NCBI GenBank assembly: GCA_903936705.1
Contig: CAIZWN010000049.1
Span: forward strand, 1 to 43,773
Direction of reading: 5' to 3'
Length of the DNA stretch: 43,773 nucleotides
Origin: an uncultured Myxococcales bacterium
GTDB lineage: Bacteria; Myxococcota_A; UBA9042; DTJE01
Position numbers and translations under genes: made by a program
The notes under the pieces: generated by a model
Database searches by the model: none
Told to the model about the DNA's origin: nothing
What the model saw: the letters and a program-made list of their open reading frames with translations, nothing else
Shown here: positions 16,250 through 25,497 of the stretch, piece by piece
How the letters are laid out: every line of letters starts with the position of its first letter
How positions within the stretch are numbered: the stretch's first letter is position 1

Positions 16250-18541
16250 ATGAAATTCGGTTATGGAATTCTTTGTTCCATCTCAATTCTAGTTATCGCT
16301 GGGTGCAACAGTGGATCGGATGGATCCGATACGACCACGCTGCCGGACACCGTCGATGTCGCCGATTCTGAATTGCTGCTGGATGCCAGCGACCCTGGGA
16401 TGGATCGACCCGAGGCCCTGGAAACCGATGCGCAGCCGGATGTCGCAGGCGATCTTCCAGTACAGGTCGATGCCGCCGACGCCCTTGATGTCCCCGCCAT
16501 ACCTGACGTTTCTGACGTCAATGAAATGCCGCCGCTGGTGTTGAAGCCCCCATTGGCCACCCCGACGGATCCCCTGAAGGACTCGGGCGTCGAGAGTTGC
16601 TCGGTCTACCTGCAGCAGCGCTGCAACGCAGGCGTCATGCAGTCCTGCAACGTCTATGACACAACGACCAGTGCCTTCACTTCCCAGCCGGATCCCATGG
16701 TGAAGCGAGTCTTCCTGTTCGAACGGTGGCGCGACCTGTATCTCTCGCCTGACGGGCTGACCAGCGAACTCAGCTTCAATGCGGCCACTTTGCCGGGAAC
16801 TCCCGAGTCCGAATGGTCCAAGCCCGAGCGTTTCGGATCTCAGGAGGGGATGGGAGATTCCGGCATCTGGACCGGCTGGACGGTGGTCGGGAACATTCTG
16901 CGCTATTCGCAGACCGGGACCGAGGCCGACTATCAGCGCATGGAACGCGGAATCCGCACGCTGCTGACGATGTACGACGTGACCGGCGTCCCGGGGTACT
17001 TCATTCGCTATTTCTTCCTGTTGATGCCTCCGGGTGCGCCGAAGAGTGCGGAACACATTCTGCGATACGAGGACCAGTTCCAGTTGAATCACCAGAAGCG
17101 TCCGGTCGATCCCGCGGCCTTGTCGCAGCTGCCGGCTGTCTACACCGACGGTATAGCCGACGCGGACGGCAAGGTCTGGAAGGGCACCCCGATGTGGCAA
17201 GGGCGTCCGTCGATTGACCAGAACACCGGCCCCATGAACGCGCTGCCGATGGCCTACGCGATGCTGCGTGACGAAGGCATGAAGCAGCGCATTTCGCACC
17301 ACCTGACGTGCTACCTCAAGCGCTTGCAGCGCATCGAGTTGATCAATCTCCAGCAGAACCCGGCCCTGCTGGATTCGCTGATGCAGTTCTTCAACGCTGG
17401 CGAATTGCAACTGGACGAGGGGGACATCGACCTGACCAAGATGGACAAGATCGTCGGATACGTGCAGCGGCAGATCAACACCTCAAACGAGCAGACTTTC
17501 GACAAGTCGTGCCCGGACACAATCCAGATGACCCCGTGGCGCACGATCGACGCGACCAGCGAGGGATTCCTGGGTGACTTCCTGGAATTGTTCAACGACA
17601 TGGACACCAGCGCCGGCAACGAGAACCAGATTGATCACTACTATTTCCCGAACCTGCGCGGCGGCGACATGATCCACCTGATGCACCTGGCCGCGATGGC
17701 CTACTGGTTCACCGGGGACCAGCAGTACCGCACCTTCCTGTTCGACGAGTTGATCGGGAACCAGCAGGGGCTGGGAGTCGTAGCCACCACGGGCGCGTTC
17801 GATCAGCCGAAGTACTGCAGTCACTTCTTCGGGGACCAGTTGACGTATGGATCCTGGTGGGTGCTGCTGTCCATGCTGGAGGACAGCGAGTTCAAGACAT
17901 CGTTGCAGAAGTCGTTTCACACCGAGATGTGGGACAAGTTGCTCAAGCAGAAGGGCAACGCGGATTTCAATCTGATGTATGCCGGCGAGGTGCCGGATGC
18001 GATTGCCACCGGCAAGCAGCAGGCGCTGTCGTATGCGCTGGAACAGTTGGCTACCATGGGTGGCAACGGTTACGACGTCGACGGAAATCCCGTGCTGGAC
18101 GATCCCCGCCGCAGCTACACGCTGACACCTGAATACGTGCTGGCGCACGCGCCCGACGGCATCACGGCCGAATGCCCGTCGCCAAGGGAATTCGAACTGT
18201 GCACAACCGAGATCAATTTCATGGGCCTGACGATCCCTGGCCAGAACCTGATGGAGTACCTGACGTGCGATGCGGGCGACACATTGCAGTGCATGTTGCC
18301 AAACGACAAGTGCACGCTGAAGATGGCTTCGGGGCCGCTGCCTGTGGCGTTGCGCCAGCACACGGACTGGTTGTGGCAGCGCAATCCTTACGCGTTGCGC
18401 AGCGGGGTCGGCCTGGAGGGTGGCAGTCAGAAGCCCGGATCCGACCTGTCCGAACCCTACTGGAACGCACGTCGCTATGGCTTCATTACCGAGGGCGTCG
18501 GTCAGGTGCTGGGCTGGGAGTCCAGTGGCACCTGCGACTAG
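16250..18541 (+). CDS. Large lipoprotein of unknown function
   Basis: 763 residues. A signal peptide MKFGYGILCSISILVIAGC with lipobox VIAGC is followed by an Asp/Pro-rich linker (about 20-100) and a long globular domain that I do not recognise. The domain is rich in aromatic residues and His. It has GWTVVGNILRYSQTG, several segments that read like paired helices (ERGIRTLLTMYDVTG, RISHHLTCYLKRLQRIEL, MIHLMHLAAMAYWFTG) and about ten Cys. The helical-hairpin look recalls (alpha/alpha)6-barrel glycosidases or lyases, but this is only an impression. GAGGAG is about eight bases upstream of the ATG at 16250. It follows the cyanophycin operon after 119 bp and precedes the GH13 gene, which may hint at a role in glycan breakdown. 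Confidence 0.8.
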   Translation: MKFGYGILCSISILVIAGCNSGSDGSDTTTLPDTVDVADSELLLDASDPGMDRPEALETDAQPDVAGDLPVQVDAADALDVPAIPDVSDVNEMPPLVLKPPLATPTDPLKDSGVESCSVYLQQRCNAGVMQSCNVYDTTTSAFTSQPDPMVKRVFLFERWRDLYLSPDGLTSELSFNAATLPGTPESEWSKPERFGSQEGMGDSGIWTGWTVVGNILRYSQTGTEADYQRMERGIRTLLTMYDVTGVPGYFIRYFFLLMPPGAPKSAEHILRYEDQFQLNHQKRPVDPAALSQLPAVYTDGIADADGKVWKGTPMWQGRPSIDQNTGPMNALPMAYAMLRDEGMKQRISHHLTCYLKRLQRIELINLQQNPALLDSLMQFFNAGELQLDEGDIDLTKMDKIVGYVQRQINTSNEQTFDKSCPDTIQMTPWRTIDATSEGFLGDFLELFNDMDTSAGNENQIDHYYFPNLRGGDMIHLMHLAAMAYWFTGDQQYRTFLFDELIGNQQGLGVVATTGAFDQPKYCSHFFGDQLTYGSWWVLLSMLEDSEFKTSLQKSFHTEMWDKLLKQKGNADFNLMYAGEVPDAIATGKQQALSYALEQLATMGGNGYDVDGNPVLDDPRRSYTLTPEYVLAHAPDGITAECPSPREFELCTTEINFMGLTIPGQNLMEYLTCDAGDTLQCMLPNDKCTLKMASGPLPVALRQHTDWLWQRNPYALRSGVGLEGGSQKPGSDLSEPYWNARRYGFITEGVGQVLGWESSGTCD

Positions 18542-18554
18542 ACTAGTGTTGCCT

Positions 18555-18571
18555 CCGGGCCGCCCGCCCGG
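18555..18571 (+). terminator. GC-rich hairpin after lipoprotein gene
   Basis: CCGGGC (18555-18560) and GCCCGG (18566-18571) form a 6-bp stem with a 5-nt loop, 14 bases after the lipoprotein stop. No U-run follows, so it may be a weak terminator or an attenuating hairpin between this gene and the GH13 gene. Confidence 0.3.
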
Positions 18572-18601
18572 TTCGCGGAAAGGGTGACGCGGAGGATCGC
18601 C

Positions 18602-21600
18602 ATGGGAAACCATTCCGAACACTTTCCTTACGGCATACAGATCGCCCGCGAGATGTGGGACCGGCTGCGCCTTTCCGAGGTGAGGGACGAACTGAAGGCC
18701 CAGGGGCAGGTGCCCGATGTGGTGTTTCTGCGGCACGCAGCAGTCAGGCTGAACCGGCTGGCAGATCCGACCGCGCATCCGGTCCAGGCTCGTCACCTTC
18801 ATCTTCACGCGCTTTTGACCCGCATACAGCGGCACGTCATCGACCAGTACACCGGGACGTTGCAGCCCGGGATTTTGAAGCGCCTTGAAGCGGATGTTCG
18901 CAGCCGATCATCCGAGGCTGAAGTTTCGGGGGCGAAAGAGGGCTTTGTCCGGTTCTTTCCTCCGGCGCCGGTTCTGGACGGGGTGATCGAAGACGATGGC
19001 TATCTCGACGGCGGCTTGGACGCAATCGAGCGGCGGGATGCGGTCATCCGCGAGATATTGCTGTTGCGGGTGGCGGCCGAGAACCCTGCAATAGACGACT
19101 TCCGGGAACTGCTTGACGACCGCTGGCTGGCGTCGGCCACAGCATACAGGAAGGTGGCAGCCCTGCTGGAGGACGGTCTTCGGATGGCTCCGTCGATTGG
19201 AGGATCCTCGGGCCGATCGCTGCCCGATCTGCTGAGGGCGCCGATTCTGGCGTCACCGGATTCGCTGGCAGGCCAGGTGGAATACGTTCGTGACCACTGG
19301 AAGGCGCTGCTGCCCAAGGAATTGTTCGACGACATCCTGACGGCTTTCGAGATGATTCGCGAGGAGGATCGAGAGTGGGGGGGGACGGCCGGGCCGCCTC
19401 AGGTGCTGGAGTTCGGCACAAGAGACCCGGCTGGATTCGGCAATTACCCGGAGATCGAGGCGTTTTCGCAGGACGCCGACTGGATGTCCAATGTCGTATT
19501 GATCGCGAAGATGGTCTACGTCTGGCTGGACCAGTTGTCACGGCGTTATCAAAGACCGATCAGCAGGCTGGATGAGGTTCCCGACGAGGAACTGGACCGG
19601 CTGGCGGGATGGGGCTTTACCGGCTTGTGGTTGATAGGTTTGTGGGAGCGGTCTCCGGCTTCGCAGCGAATCAAGCAGATTGCCGGAAATCCCGATGCCA
19701 TTGCGTCGGCATATTCGCTGTACGACTACCAGGTCGCGTGGGATCTGGGGGGCGAGGATGCCCTGGCAAGCCTGCGCGATCGTGCCTTCAAGAAGGGAAT
19801 CCGGCTGGCCAGCGACATGGTGCCTAACCACACCGGTATCCATTCGCGCTGGGTCCTGGAACACCCGGACTGGTATGTCCAGACTGAAACCCCACCATAT
19901 CCGGCGTACGGGTACACCGGTCCCGACCTGTCGTTCGACGAGAACGTCAGCCTGCGAATCGAGGACGGCTACTGGCAGAAGCGTGATGCGGCGGTGGTTT
20001 TTCAGCACGTGGACCACCGTACCGGGCGCGTTCGGTACATGTACCACGGCAACGACGGTACCAGCACTCCCTGGAACGATACGGCCCAGTTGAACTACCT
20101 GCTGCCCGAGGTTCGGGAGGCGGTGATACGAACGATCCTCGACGTGGCGCGCCGGTCGCCGATCATCAGGTTCGACGCGGCCATGACACTTGCCAAGAAG
20201 CACTTTCAGCGCCTGTGGTACCCCCAGCCCGGACAGCCAAGCGGTGTCCCATCGCGCGCCGAGCGTGGGATGTCGGCCGAGGAGTTCGACCGGGTATTCC
20301 CGATCGAGTTCTGGCGTGATGTGGTGGACCGCGTTGCTGCCGAGGCTCCTGGCACCTTGCTGTTGGCCGAGGCCTTCTGGCTGATGGAGGGGTACTTCGT
20401 CAGGACGCTGGGTATGCACCGGGTCTACAACAGCGCCTTCATGAACATGCTGAAGCTGGAGGATAACGCCAAGTATCGGCAGACAATCAAGAACGTGCTG
20501 GAATTCAATCCCGAGATCCTCAAGCGGTTCGTGAATTTCATGAACAACCCCGACGAACTGACGGCCATCGAGCAGTTCGGCAGGGAGGGCAAATACATCG
20601 GGGCCGCGGTGCTGCTGGTCACGATGCCCGGCCTTCCCATGTTCGGTCACGGGCAGGTCGAAGGATTCCACGAGAAGTACGGGATGGAATACCGGCGTGC
20701 CATGTGGGACGAAGCGATCGACGAACACCTTGTTGCGGCGCACGAGTCGCGCGTGTTCCCGTTGATGCGCAAACGGTATCTGTTCAGCGGGTCCGAGAAC
20801 TTTGCCCTCTACGATTTCGTTGTCGGCGATGCGGTCAACGAGGACGTGTTTGCGTACTCGAACCGTTGTGGCGGCGAGCGTGGCCTTGTCGTCTATCACA
20901 ACCGTTATGCGGCGACTGCAGGATGGATCAATACCTCCAGCGCCATGGCTCGCAGGACTGCGGAGGGGGAATCGGCCCTGGTGCAGACGTCTCTTGGGGA
21001 GGCCCTCGGGTTCGATCCGGCGCCGGGTTGTTATTACGCCTTCCGCGACCTTTCCAGCGGCCGCGAGTATCTGCGCAGCGGGCAGGAACTTGTTGCCAGC
21101 GGTTTGTACGTCGAGCTTGGAGCCTACGACTACAAGGCGTTCCTGGACTTTCGGGAGTTGCGCGACGATGCGGCTGGGACGCTGGCCAAACTGCACGTGC
21201 GGCTGGGTGGATCGTCGGTCGAGAATGTGGACGAAGAGTGCCGGGTGGTGCGTTTCGAAGCGGCACATATGGCGATGAGGGCCTTGCTGGAGTCGTGCCA
21301 GAAGGCGGTCGTCGTGCAGGCCGACGCCGTGCAGGTTGACGCGGTGCAGGTTGACGTGGTGCAGGCTGATGCGGTGCGGGCTGAGGCGGTGCAGGCTGAT
21401 GCAGTGCAGGCTGATGCAGTGCAGGCTGACGCAGTGCAGGCTGATGCGGTGCGGGCTGATGCCGTCGCGGTCGAGTCCTCGGCGCGCCGGCAGGCGATTT
21501 TCGCGATTCTTGATTGCGGCGAGGCATTGATGGCCGCGCTGGTGCCAGTTTCTGTGGCTGTGGAAACGGACGTTGCGTCGGATCCTCTTGCGGCATCAGT

Positions 21601-22204
21601 TGTGACGAAGGGTGGCAAGCCATTCGGAGCATCCGATCATCCTGGAGTTCTTGCATCGCGAGTGGATCTGGTCGATCCCGCCGAGGCGCTTGCGAGGATC
21701 CTCCAGTTGCCCCAGGCGGGCACTTCCGATGATCGGCGGATTCTGCTGCTGGTGTGGCTGGTTCTTGCGCGGCCGCTTTCATCCAGCCAGCCTAAGGCTG
21801 CCGAACTTGCCGCCAGGCTGGACCAGACCGGCTTGTCTCGCGTGCTGGACCGTGCCGGACTTCATGGACAGGGACTGCCGGCTTCCTTGATCGTGAAGGT
21901 TCTGCTGGGTAATGCCGACCTCTTCCTGTCGGTGGACGGCCCGTCGCTGGCCAGGGCCTTCAGCCGTCTGTTCATGGACTCGGCTGGCAGGCAGGCAACC
22001 GGTTTGCACCACAGCGGCGGAATCGAATGGTTCAGGAAGGAGGGCTTCGAGGAGGTCGTGCGGTATTTGTGGCAGGCAGCCCGGGCGAATGCTGAAACTC
22101 CCTTCCTTTTTTCGGACCAGGTTCTTTGCGAACGGATGGCACAGCTGGCGTCCGGCGCGGGGTATCGCAGTTCCGACTTTCTGGCGGCGGTCAGGGAGGC
22201 ATAA
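18602..22204 (+). CDS. GH13 alpha-amylase-family protein, 1200 residues
   Basis: An unusually long GH13 protein. Residues 1-280 are a helical N-domain of unknown role. The catalytic barrel (about 290-790) has region I DMVPNHTG, region II IRFDAAMTL with nucleophile Asp525, region III LLAEAFW with acid/base Glu590, and region IV FMNNPDE with Asp651. Region IV normally reads NHD, so the His is replaced by Pro. A repetitive linker (905-954) separates the barrel from a C-terminal helical domain (about 955-1200). No signal peptide is seen, so the protein is probably cytoplasmic and acts on alpha-glucans such as glycogen. The ATG at 18602 has GGAGG eight bases upstream; a GTG at 18584 is in frame but worse. 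It is convergent with the DTW gene. Confidence 0.88.
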   Translation: MGNHSEHFPYGIQIAREMWDRLRLSEVRDELKAQGQVPDVVFLRHAAVRLNRLADPTAHPVQARHLHLHALLTRIQRHVIDQYTGTLQPGILKRLEADVRSRSSEAEVSGAKEGFVRFFPPAPVLDGVIEDDGYLDGGLDAIERRDAVIREILLLRVAAENPAIDDFRELLDDRWLASATAYRKVAALLEDGLRMAPSIGGSSGRSLPDLLRAPILASPDSLAGQVEYVRDHWKALLPKELFDDILTAFEMIREEDREWGGTAGPPQVLEFGTRDPAGFGNYPEIEAFSQDADWMSNVVLIAKMVYVWLDQLSRRYQRPISRLDEVPDEELDRLAGWGFTGLWLIGLWERSPASQRIKQIAGNPDAIASAYSLYDYQVAWDLGGEDALASLRDRAFKKGIRLASDMVPNHTGIHSRWVLEHPDWYVQTETPPYPAYGYTGPDLSFDENVSLRIEDGYWQKRDAAVVFQHVDHRTGRVRYMYHGNDGTSTPWNDTAQLNYLLPEVREAVIRTILDVARRSPIIRFDAAMTLAKKHFQRLWYPQPGQPSGVPSRAERGMSAEEFDRVFPIEFWRDVVDRVAAEAPGTLLLAEAFWLMEGYFVRTLGMHRVYNSAFMNMLKLEDNAKYRQTIKNVLEFNPEILKRFVNFMNNPDELTAIEQFGREGKYIGAAVLLVTMPGLPMFGHGQVEGFHEKYGMEYRRAMWDEAIDEHLVAAHESRVFPLMRKRYLFSGSENFALYDFVVGDAVNEDVFAYSNRCGGERGLVVYHNRYAATAGWINTSSAMARRTAEGESALVQTSLGEALGFDPAPGCYYAFRDLSSGREYLRSGQELVASGLYVELGAYDYKAFLDFRELRDDAAGTLAKLHVRLGGSSVENVDEECRVVRFEAAHMAMRALLESCQKAVVVQADAVQVDAVQVDVVQADAVRAEAVQADAVQADAVQADAVQADAVRADAVAVESSARRQAIFAILDCGEALMAALVPVSVAVETDVASDPLAASVVTKGGKPFGASDHPGVLASRVDLVDPAEALARILQLPQAGTSDDRRILLLVWLVLARPLSSSQPKAAELAARLDQTGLSRVLDRAGLHGQGLPASLIVKVLLGNADLFLSVDGPSLARAFSRLFMDSAGRQATGLHHSGGIEWFRKEGFEEVVRYLWQAARANAETPFLFSDQVLCERMAQLASGAGYRSSDFLAAVREA
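21314..21463 (+). repeat. 15-bp minisatellite, ten units, in frame
   Basis: Ten consecutive 15-base units of the form GTGCAGGCTGATGCG encode V-[Q/R]-[A/V]-[D/E]-[A/V] inside the GH13 gene. Units differ mainly by single substitutions (for example GTGCGG twice, GTTGAC twice), and all keep the reading frame. The peptide is an acidic, Ala/Val-rich linker, perhaps helical. Confidence 0.95.
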
Positions 22205-22215
22205 CGGTTATTCCA

Positions 22216-22242
22216 GGCGGCCCGGCGTGCAAGGTGGCCGCC
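22216..22242. terminator. Inverted repeat between convergent genes
   Basis: GGCGGCC (22216-22222) pairs perfectly with GGCCGCC (22236-22242) around a 13-nt loop, between the stops of the GH13 gene and the DTW gene. It could end transcription from either side, though no T-tract is present. Confidence 0.35.
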
Positions 22243-22282
22243 CGGCTTGCTTGATGGCTGAGTCCGGCTTGCTTGATGGCTG
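22242..22282. repeat. 19-bp direct repeat, two copies
   Basis: CCGGCTTGCTTGATGGCTG occurs at 22242-22260 and again, identical, at 22264-22282. It is a recent tandem duplication with a 22-bp period in the short intergenic region between the convergent genes. Confidence 0.9.
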
Positions 22283-22312
22283 CGCCAGGGGCTTGCTGGA
22301 TCTCGGCCTGGT

Positions 22313-22960
22313 TTATGAAGAAGGCTGCGCCGCCTTTCTGTTCTTGATCCTGCGGCGCGGCTGGTGCAGGCGCTGCGCGTGATCCACCTGGAATTCCACC
22401 ATGTCGTGAAACGGGTCCAGCAGCGTAAGCATCCCTGTCGGATTTTTTTCCAGAACCCCCAGAACATAGGCCAGCGCCTCGATCGTTGAAACGCAGTCGG
22501 CGCGAGGTTCCTTGCGGATACGGTAGGCGCTTGCGGCCGGGGGAACGAAACCATAGCGGGGCAGGGCAGACAGGACGGGGGATCGTTTCACAAGCTTGCC
22601 AGCCTGGGACCACGTGCCGTCTATGACAACCAGAGTGACCGGTCCAGCAGGCGGTTCCTTCAGGATGTCGGGCGCGTTCGGACCGGGAAACAGCAGTATC
22701 GGCTGGCTGTCCAGGTTCGATAGTTCGAGGATGACAGCAGGGTCCTCGTCCCACCTGGTGCCGACGTGCAGCGATGAATTGGGCAGGCACAGGTGGGCCA
22801 TCCTGGCCGTGCCCACGGCGACTCTGGCCTCGCGCGGATGCTGCAGAAAGACGACTCGCGTGGCCGTGTCCAGTGTTGGCAAACGCTGGCACCAGCAGGC
22901 CATCAATGGACGGCGGCATCGCTGGCAGGCTGGGCGTACCGGAGTTGCAGGCTGGTTCAA
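22313..22960 (-). CDS. DTW domain protein (tRNA acp3U transferase family)
   Basis: 215 residues. An N-terminal CxxC-x(7)-CxC cluster (CQRCRRPLMACWC) is followed by FLQHPRE, the family signature DGTWSQAGKL and YRIRKEP. DTW proteins such as E. coli TapT attach an aminocarboxypropyl group from S-adenosylmethionine to uridine in tRNA. That role is likely here but the exact position is not known. A TTG at 22960 is chosen as start because GGAGGT lies nine bases upstream and it begins just before the Cys cluster; no ATG is available there. It is convergent with the GH13 gene. Confidence 0.88.
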   Translation of the reverse strand: MNQPATPVRPACQRCRRPLMACWCQRLPTLDTATRVVFLQHPREARVAVGTARMAHLCLPNSSLHVGTRWDEDPAVILELSNLDSQPILLFPGPNAPDILKEPPAGPVTLVVIDGTWSQAGKLVKRSPVLSALPRYGFVPPAASAYRIRKEPRADCVSTIEALAYVLGVLEKNPTGMLTLLDPFHDMVEFQVDHAQRLHQPRRRIKNRKAAQPSS

Positions 22961-22970
22961 GTGGTTAGAC

Positions 22971-23240
22971 CTCCGCAGGCCCGTTCGGGCGAAACGCCGA
23001 TCCGAAGAATGCCGGACAAAGGAATGCTGGCCGGCTGGAAAACGGGACTCGGCATGATTGCCCCCGGGAAAAATCTCGGCAGGAAGTTACATGGAATGCC
23101 GGTTGACGTCCATCAGGGATTGCCGTCTGTACTTCGCAAGACCCGCTTTAGCGACTGCATTCCCAGGTACCGTTCCCTGTTGTTCAGAATCACTTGCCAG
23201 CAGCCGCCTTTCAAAGGTCAACGCTGTTCAAACGTAGTAC
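22971..23240. other. Stretch with no recognisable gene
   Basis: Together with the following kinase scrap, this separates the DTW gene from the secreted protein at 23353. Open frames on the plus strand read as shadows of the DTW gene or as low-quality protein. I see no RNA gene, repeat or clear promoter. Confidence 0.5.
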
Positions 23241-23321
23241 CATCGCGCCCACGAGAAAGGGTTCATTCACCTGGACCCGCAGCCGGACAACGTGATGCTG
23301 GTGCCAGAGCGCGGTGGTTGA
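23241..23321 (+). pseudogene. Ser/Thr protein kinase catalytic-loop scrap
   Basis: A 26-codon frame reads HRAHEKGFIHLDPQPDNVML followed by VPERGG and a stop. It matches the catalytic loop of bacterial Ser/Thr kinases (typically HERGxxHRDLKPxNVML). The Arg and Lys of HRDLKP are replaced by Leu and Gln. No other kinase motifs are visible on either side, and a stop codon lies two codons before it. It is a decayed fragment of a Pkn2-type kinase gene, not a functional gene. Confidence 0.6.
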
Positions 23322-23352
23322 AGTTCGATGTGGAAAGCGGAAGGAGGATGCA

Positions 23353-23925
23353 ATGCTGAAGGGAAGGATGTGTCGTATCGCAGTCTCGATTCTTGCCGTG
23401 CACATGACGGTCTTGCTGGCATCGTCGGTTGCCTTTGGGGAAGCGCCGGCACCGGCGTCGCCGATGCCCGGAAAGGTAGATGCACAGCGGCCGGCCGGTC
23501 CTGGCTGGCAGTGTGAAGATCGACGGGTCGAGGAGGGGACTCCTGTTCAGATGACCAAGTGCCGCCGGGACTCGGGTGGGGAATTCCTGATCATGATGGC
23601 GAAGGAGTACGTGGTTGGATCCGCCGAGGTGGTGCCTGCCAAGGCGTTGCTGCTGGAAGAGTACCAGGCGCAATACCGGCGTATGTTCGACGATGTCCGT
23701 TATGTCAGCGATCGCGTCGTGAAGCGTGGGAAGTTGGTCGGCCACGAGGCTGTCATCGATGCCCGCCACAGCAAGCGTGGCGCGATTCACAAGGTCGAGC
23801 GCGTGTTCGTCGTCGGTCGGCGGGTCTTCAACGTCAGTGCCGAGGGGAATCCGGACGACTTCAAGACACATCGACAGGTGATCAACCGCTGGCTGGAATC
23901 GGCCCGGTTCGAAAATCTCCCCTGA
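23353..23925 (+). CDS. Secreted hypothetical protein
   Basis: 190 residues with a signal peptide (hydrophobic 8-26, probable cleavage after AFG near residue 29) followed by a short Ala/Pro-rich stretch. The mature part, with two Cys (WQCED and MTKCRR), looks like one alpha/beta domain with basic surface patches (VVKRGKLVGHEAVIDARHSKRG). AAGGAGG is eight bases before the ATG at 23353. There is no lipobox, so it is probably periplasmic or outer-membrane-associated. It precedes a lipoprotein hydrolase by 61 bp in the same direction, so the two could be co-transcribed. I do not recognise the family. Confidence 0.75.
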   Translation: MLKGRMCRIAVSILAVHMTVLLASSVAFGEAPAPASPMPGKVDAQRPAGPGWQCEDRRVEEGTPVQMTKCRRDSGGEFLIMMAKEYVVGSAEVVPAKALLLEEYQAQYRRMFDDVRYVSDRVVKRGKLVGHEAVIDARHSKRGAIHKVERVFVVGRRVFNVSAEGNPDDFKTHRQVINRWLESARFENLP

Positions 23926-23986
23926 CTCGACACGTGAACCATTTCCTCGAATGTAGTAAAGCTGTCATGTCGGCAGGGGAATTGAC

Positions 23987-25471
23987 ATGAAGATTCAGGT
24001 TGCTGCACTTGTTGTCGCATCCGTTGTGTGGGGATGCGGCGGTTCGTCTGAAGCCGAAGGCGACTTGCGCGATACCGGAAATTCAGGGGACGTCCCGGTC
24101 TTTGTCGACACGAATATTTCGGATGTGCTTCCAGCGGACCGCGTGACGACTGACGGTTATGCGGACGTGGCTGATGTTATTGACGACCAGCTTGAACCTC
24201 ACGACCTGGCTTCGCACGACGTTATCAACGACGATGATCAACCAACCGACCCAGGCGGCAGCGTCGATGCGGGCCGCGACGCAGCCGTCGTCGATACCGT
24301 CCAGGCTGACATCGGCCCTGTCGATCCTCCTTGCGTCAGGGCAACCGCTTGCGGCAACAGCGCGACATGCAACTTTTGCAGCGGCCTGTGCGAGGAGCGC
24401 TCGCCCGGCTGGAGCAGTATCGAAATCAAGTCGGCATACCCCCTGCAGGGCGCGCCCGGGGATTTCATCGTTGTCGATGGGGCCGGGTATGGCCTCTTTA
24501 CCTCGGCGACAATCGGCGGCGTTGGAGTGTCTTCCGAGAAGGACGAAAATCGCCTGGTTATCACAAGGAAGGACGGCGCCAGCGGTTCCTTGAATGTCGG
24601 AAGTGCAAGCTTTGCCGATCCGATAGAAACGTCTTCCAAATACGCCGACCTGCAGGCCTGCAAACCAGGCGATCCGCCGGCGACCGCGGTTGTTCCGGTT
24701 GATCCGTGGGAAATCGGTCCGTGGGCCGTTGGTTTCGCGGACTACAACAAGAACTTTTCAAAGGTTCGCGTGTTCTACCCGGCAACGTGTGGCGGGCTGC
24801 GGCGACCTCCGGCCAGCGGACAGTTTCCGTTTGTCATGTTCATGCACGGGGACGGGTATCTTCCACTGAACTTCGAATATCTGGCCAGGCACCTCGCAAG
24901 CTGGGGATTTCTGGCCGCCATTCCTGACAATGGCGACTATTCGGTCATGAACAAAGGCCGAAACTCCCCGCAGGACTGGTTTGCAGCGCTGGCCGGAATG
25001 GGAACCGGCGGTGATGCCGCGATTGTCTGCCATTCAAAAGGCGCGGAATACACGCATGAACTTGGTCTGTCAGATGTAAGGGCCGTCGTGTTCCTGGGGC
25101 CGGTCTATACCCCAGCCATCGAAGACCCCTACGCGCAAAGCCTGTTCCCGATACAGGGCCTTGTCATGGGTGGATCCGAGGACGGCCAGCCCACTGCCGA
25201 CAAGTGCTACGAGGTGTTCCATCAACTGGAAACTCCCAGGTATATGGCCATGATCAAGAAGGGAAATCACGGCCAGTTCATTGATGACAAGATGTGGGAT
25301 CCCCCATCCGACGGCAGCGGCCCCTTCATTGTGCGGAACCGTCAGCACGAACTGACACAGGCATTCACGCTGGCCTATCTGCAAAGAGTGTTCGGACAGA
25401 CCGAATCATTTCCCGGCTGGCTGTCAGCCCCAGGTCTTCCGGACGAACTGGTTTTTTCCAGTGATCTCTAG
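23987..25471 (+). CDS. Alpha/beta-hydrolase lipoprotein with IPT/TIG-like domain
   Basis: 494 residues. The lipobox VVWGC follows the signal peptide. An Asp/Val-rich linker (about 20-115) and a short Cys cluster (CGNSATCNFCSGLC) come next. An IPT/TIG-like beta-sandwich follows (about 140-210; YPLQGAPGDFIVVDGAGYG), then an alpha/beta hydrolase (about 255-480) similar to PET-hydrolase and chlorophyllase-type enzymes. It has MFMHGDGY, nucleophile CHSKGAE (Ser350) and His428 in GNHGQF. The first Gly of the usual GxSxG is Cys, which is unusual but tolerated in some members. It probably acts on esters at the cell surface. AGGGG precedes the ATG. It is convergent with the GMC oxidoreductase, with 26 bp between stops. 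Confidence 0.82.
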   Translation: MKIQVAALVVASVVWGCGGSSEAEGDLRDTGNSGDVPVFVDTNISDVLPADRVTTDGYADVADVIDDQLEPHDLASHDVINDDDQPTDPGGSVDAGRDAAVVDTVQADIGPVDPPCVRATACGNSATCNFCSGLCEERSPGWSSIEIKSAYPLQGAPGDFIVVDGAGYGLFTSATIGGVGVSSEKDENRLVITRKDGASGSLNVGSASFADPIETSSKYADLQACKPGDPPATAVVPVDPWEIGPWAVGFADYNKNFSKVRVFYPATCGGLRRPPASGQFPFVMFMHGDGYLPLNFEYLARHLASWGFLAAIPDNGDYSVMNKGRNSPQDWFAALAGMGTGGDAAIVCHSKGAEYTHELGLSDVRAVVFLGPVYTPAIEDPYAQSLFPIQGLVMGGSEDGQPTADKCYEVFHQLETPRYMAMIKKGNHGQFIDDKMWDPPSDGSGPFIVRNRQHELTQAFTLAYLQRVFGQTESFPGWLSAPGLPDELVFSSDL

Positions 25472-25497
25472 CGTCAGCCAAACACTCAGTCGCTTCT

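Noticed and set aside
21314-21463. The repeat array as a CRISPR
   Set aside because: Units are 15 bp, contiguous and without spacers, and lie in frame inside a coding gene.
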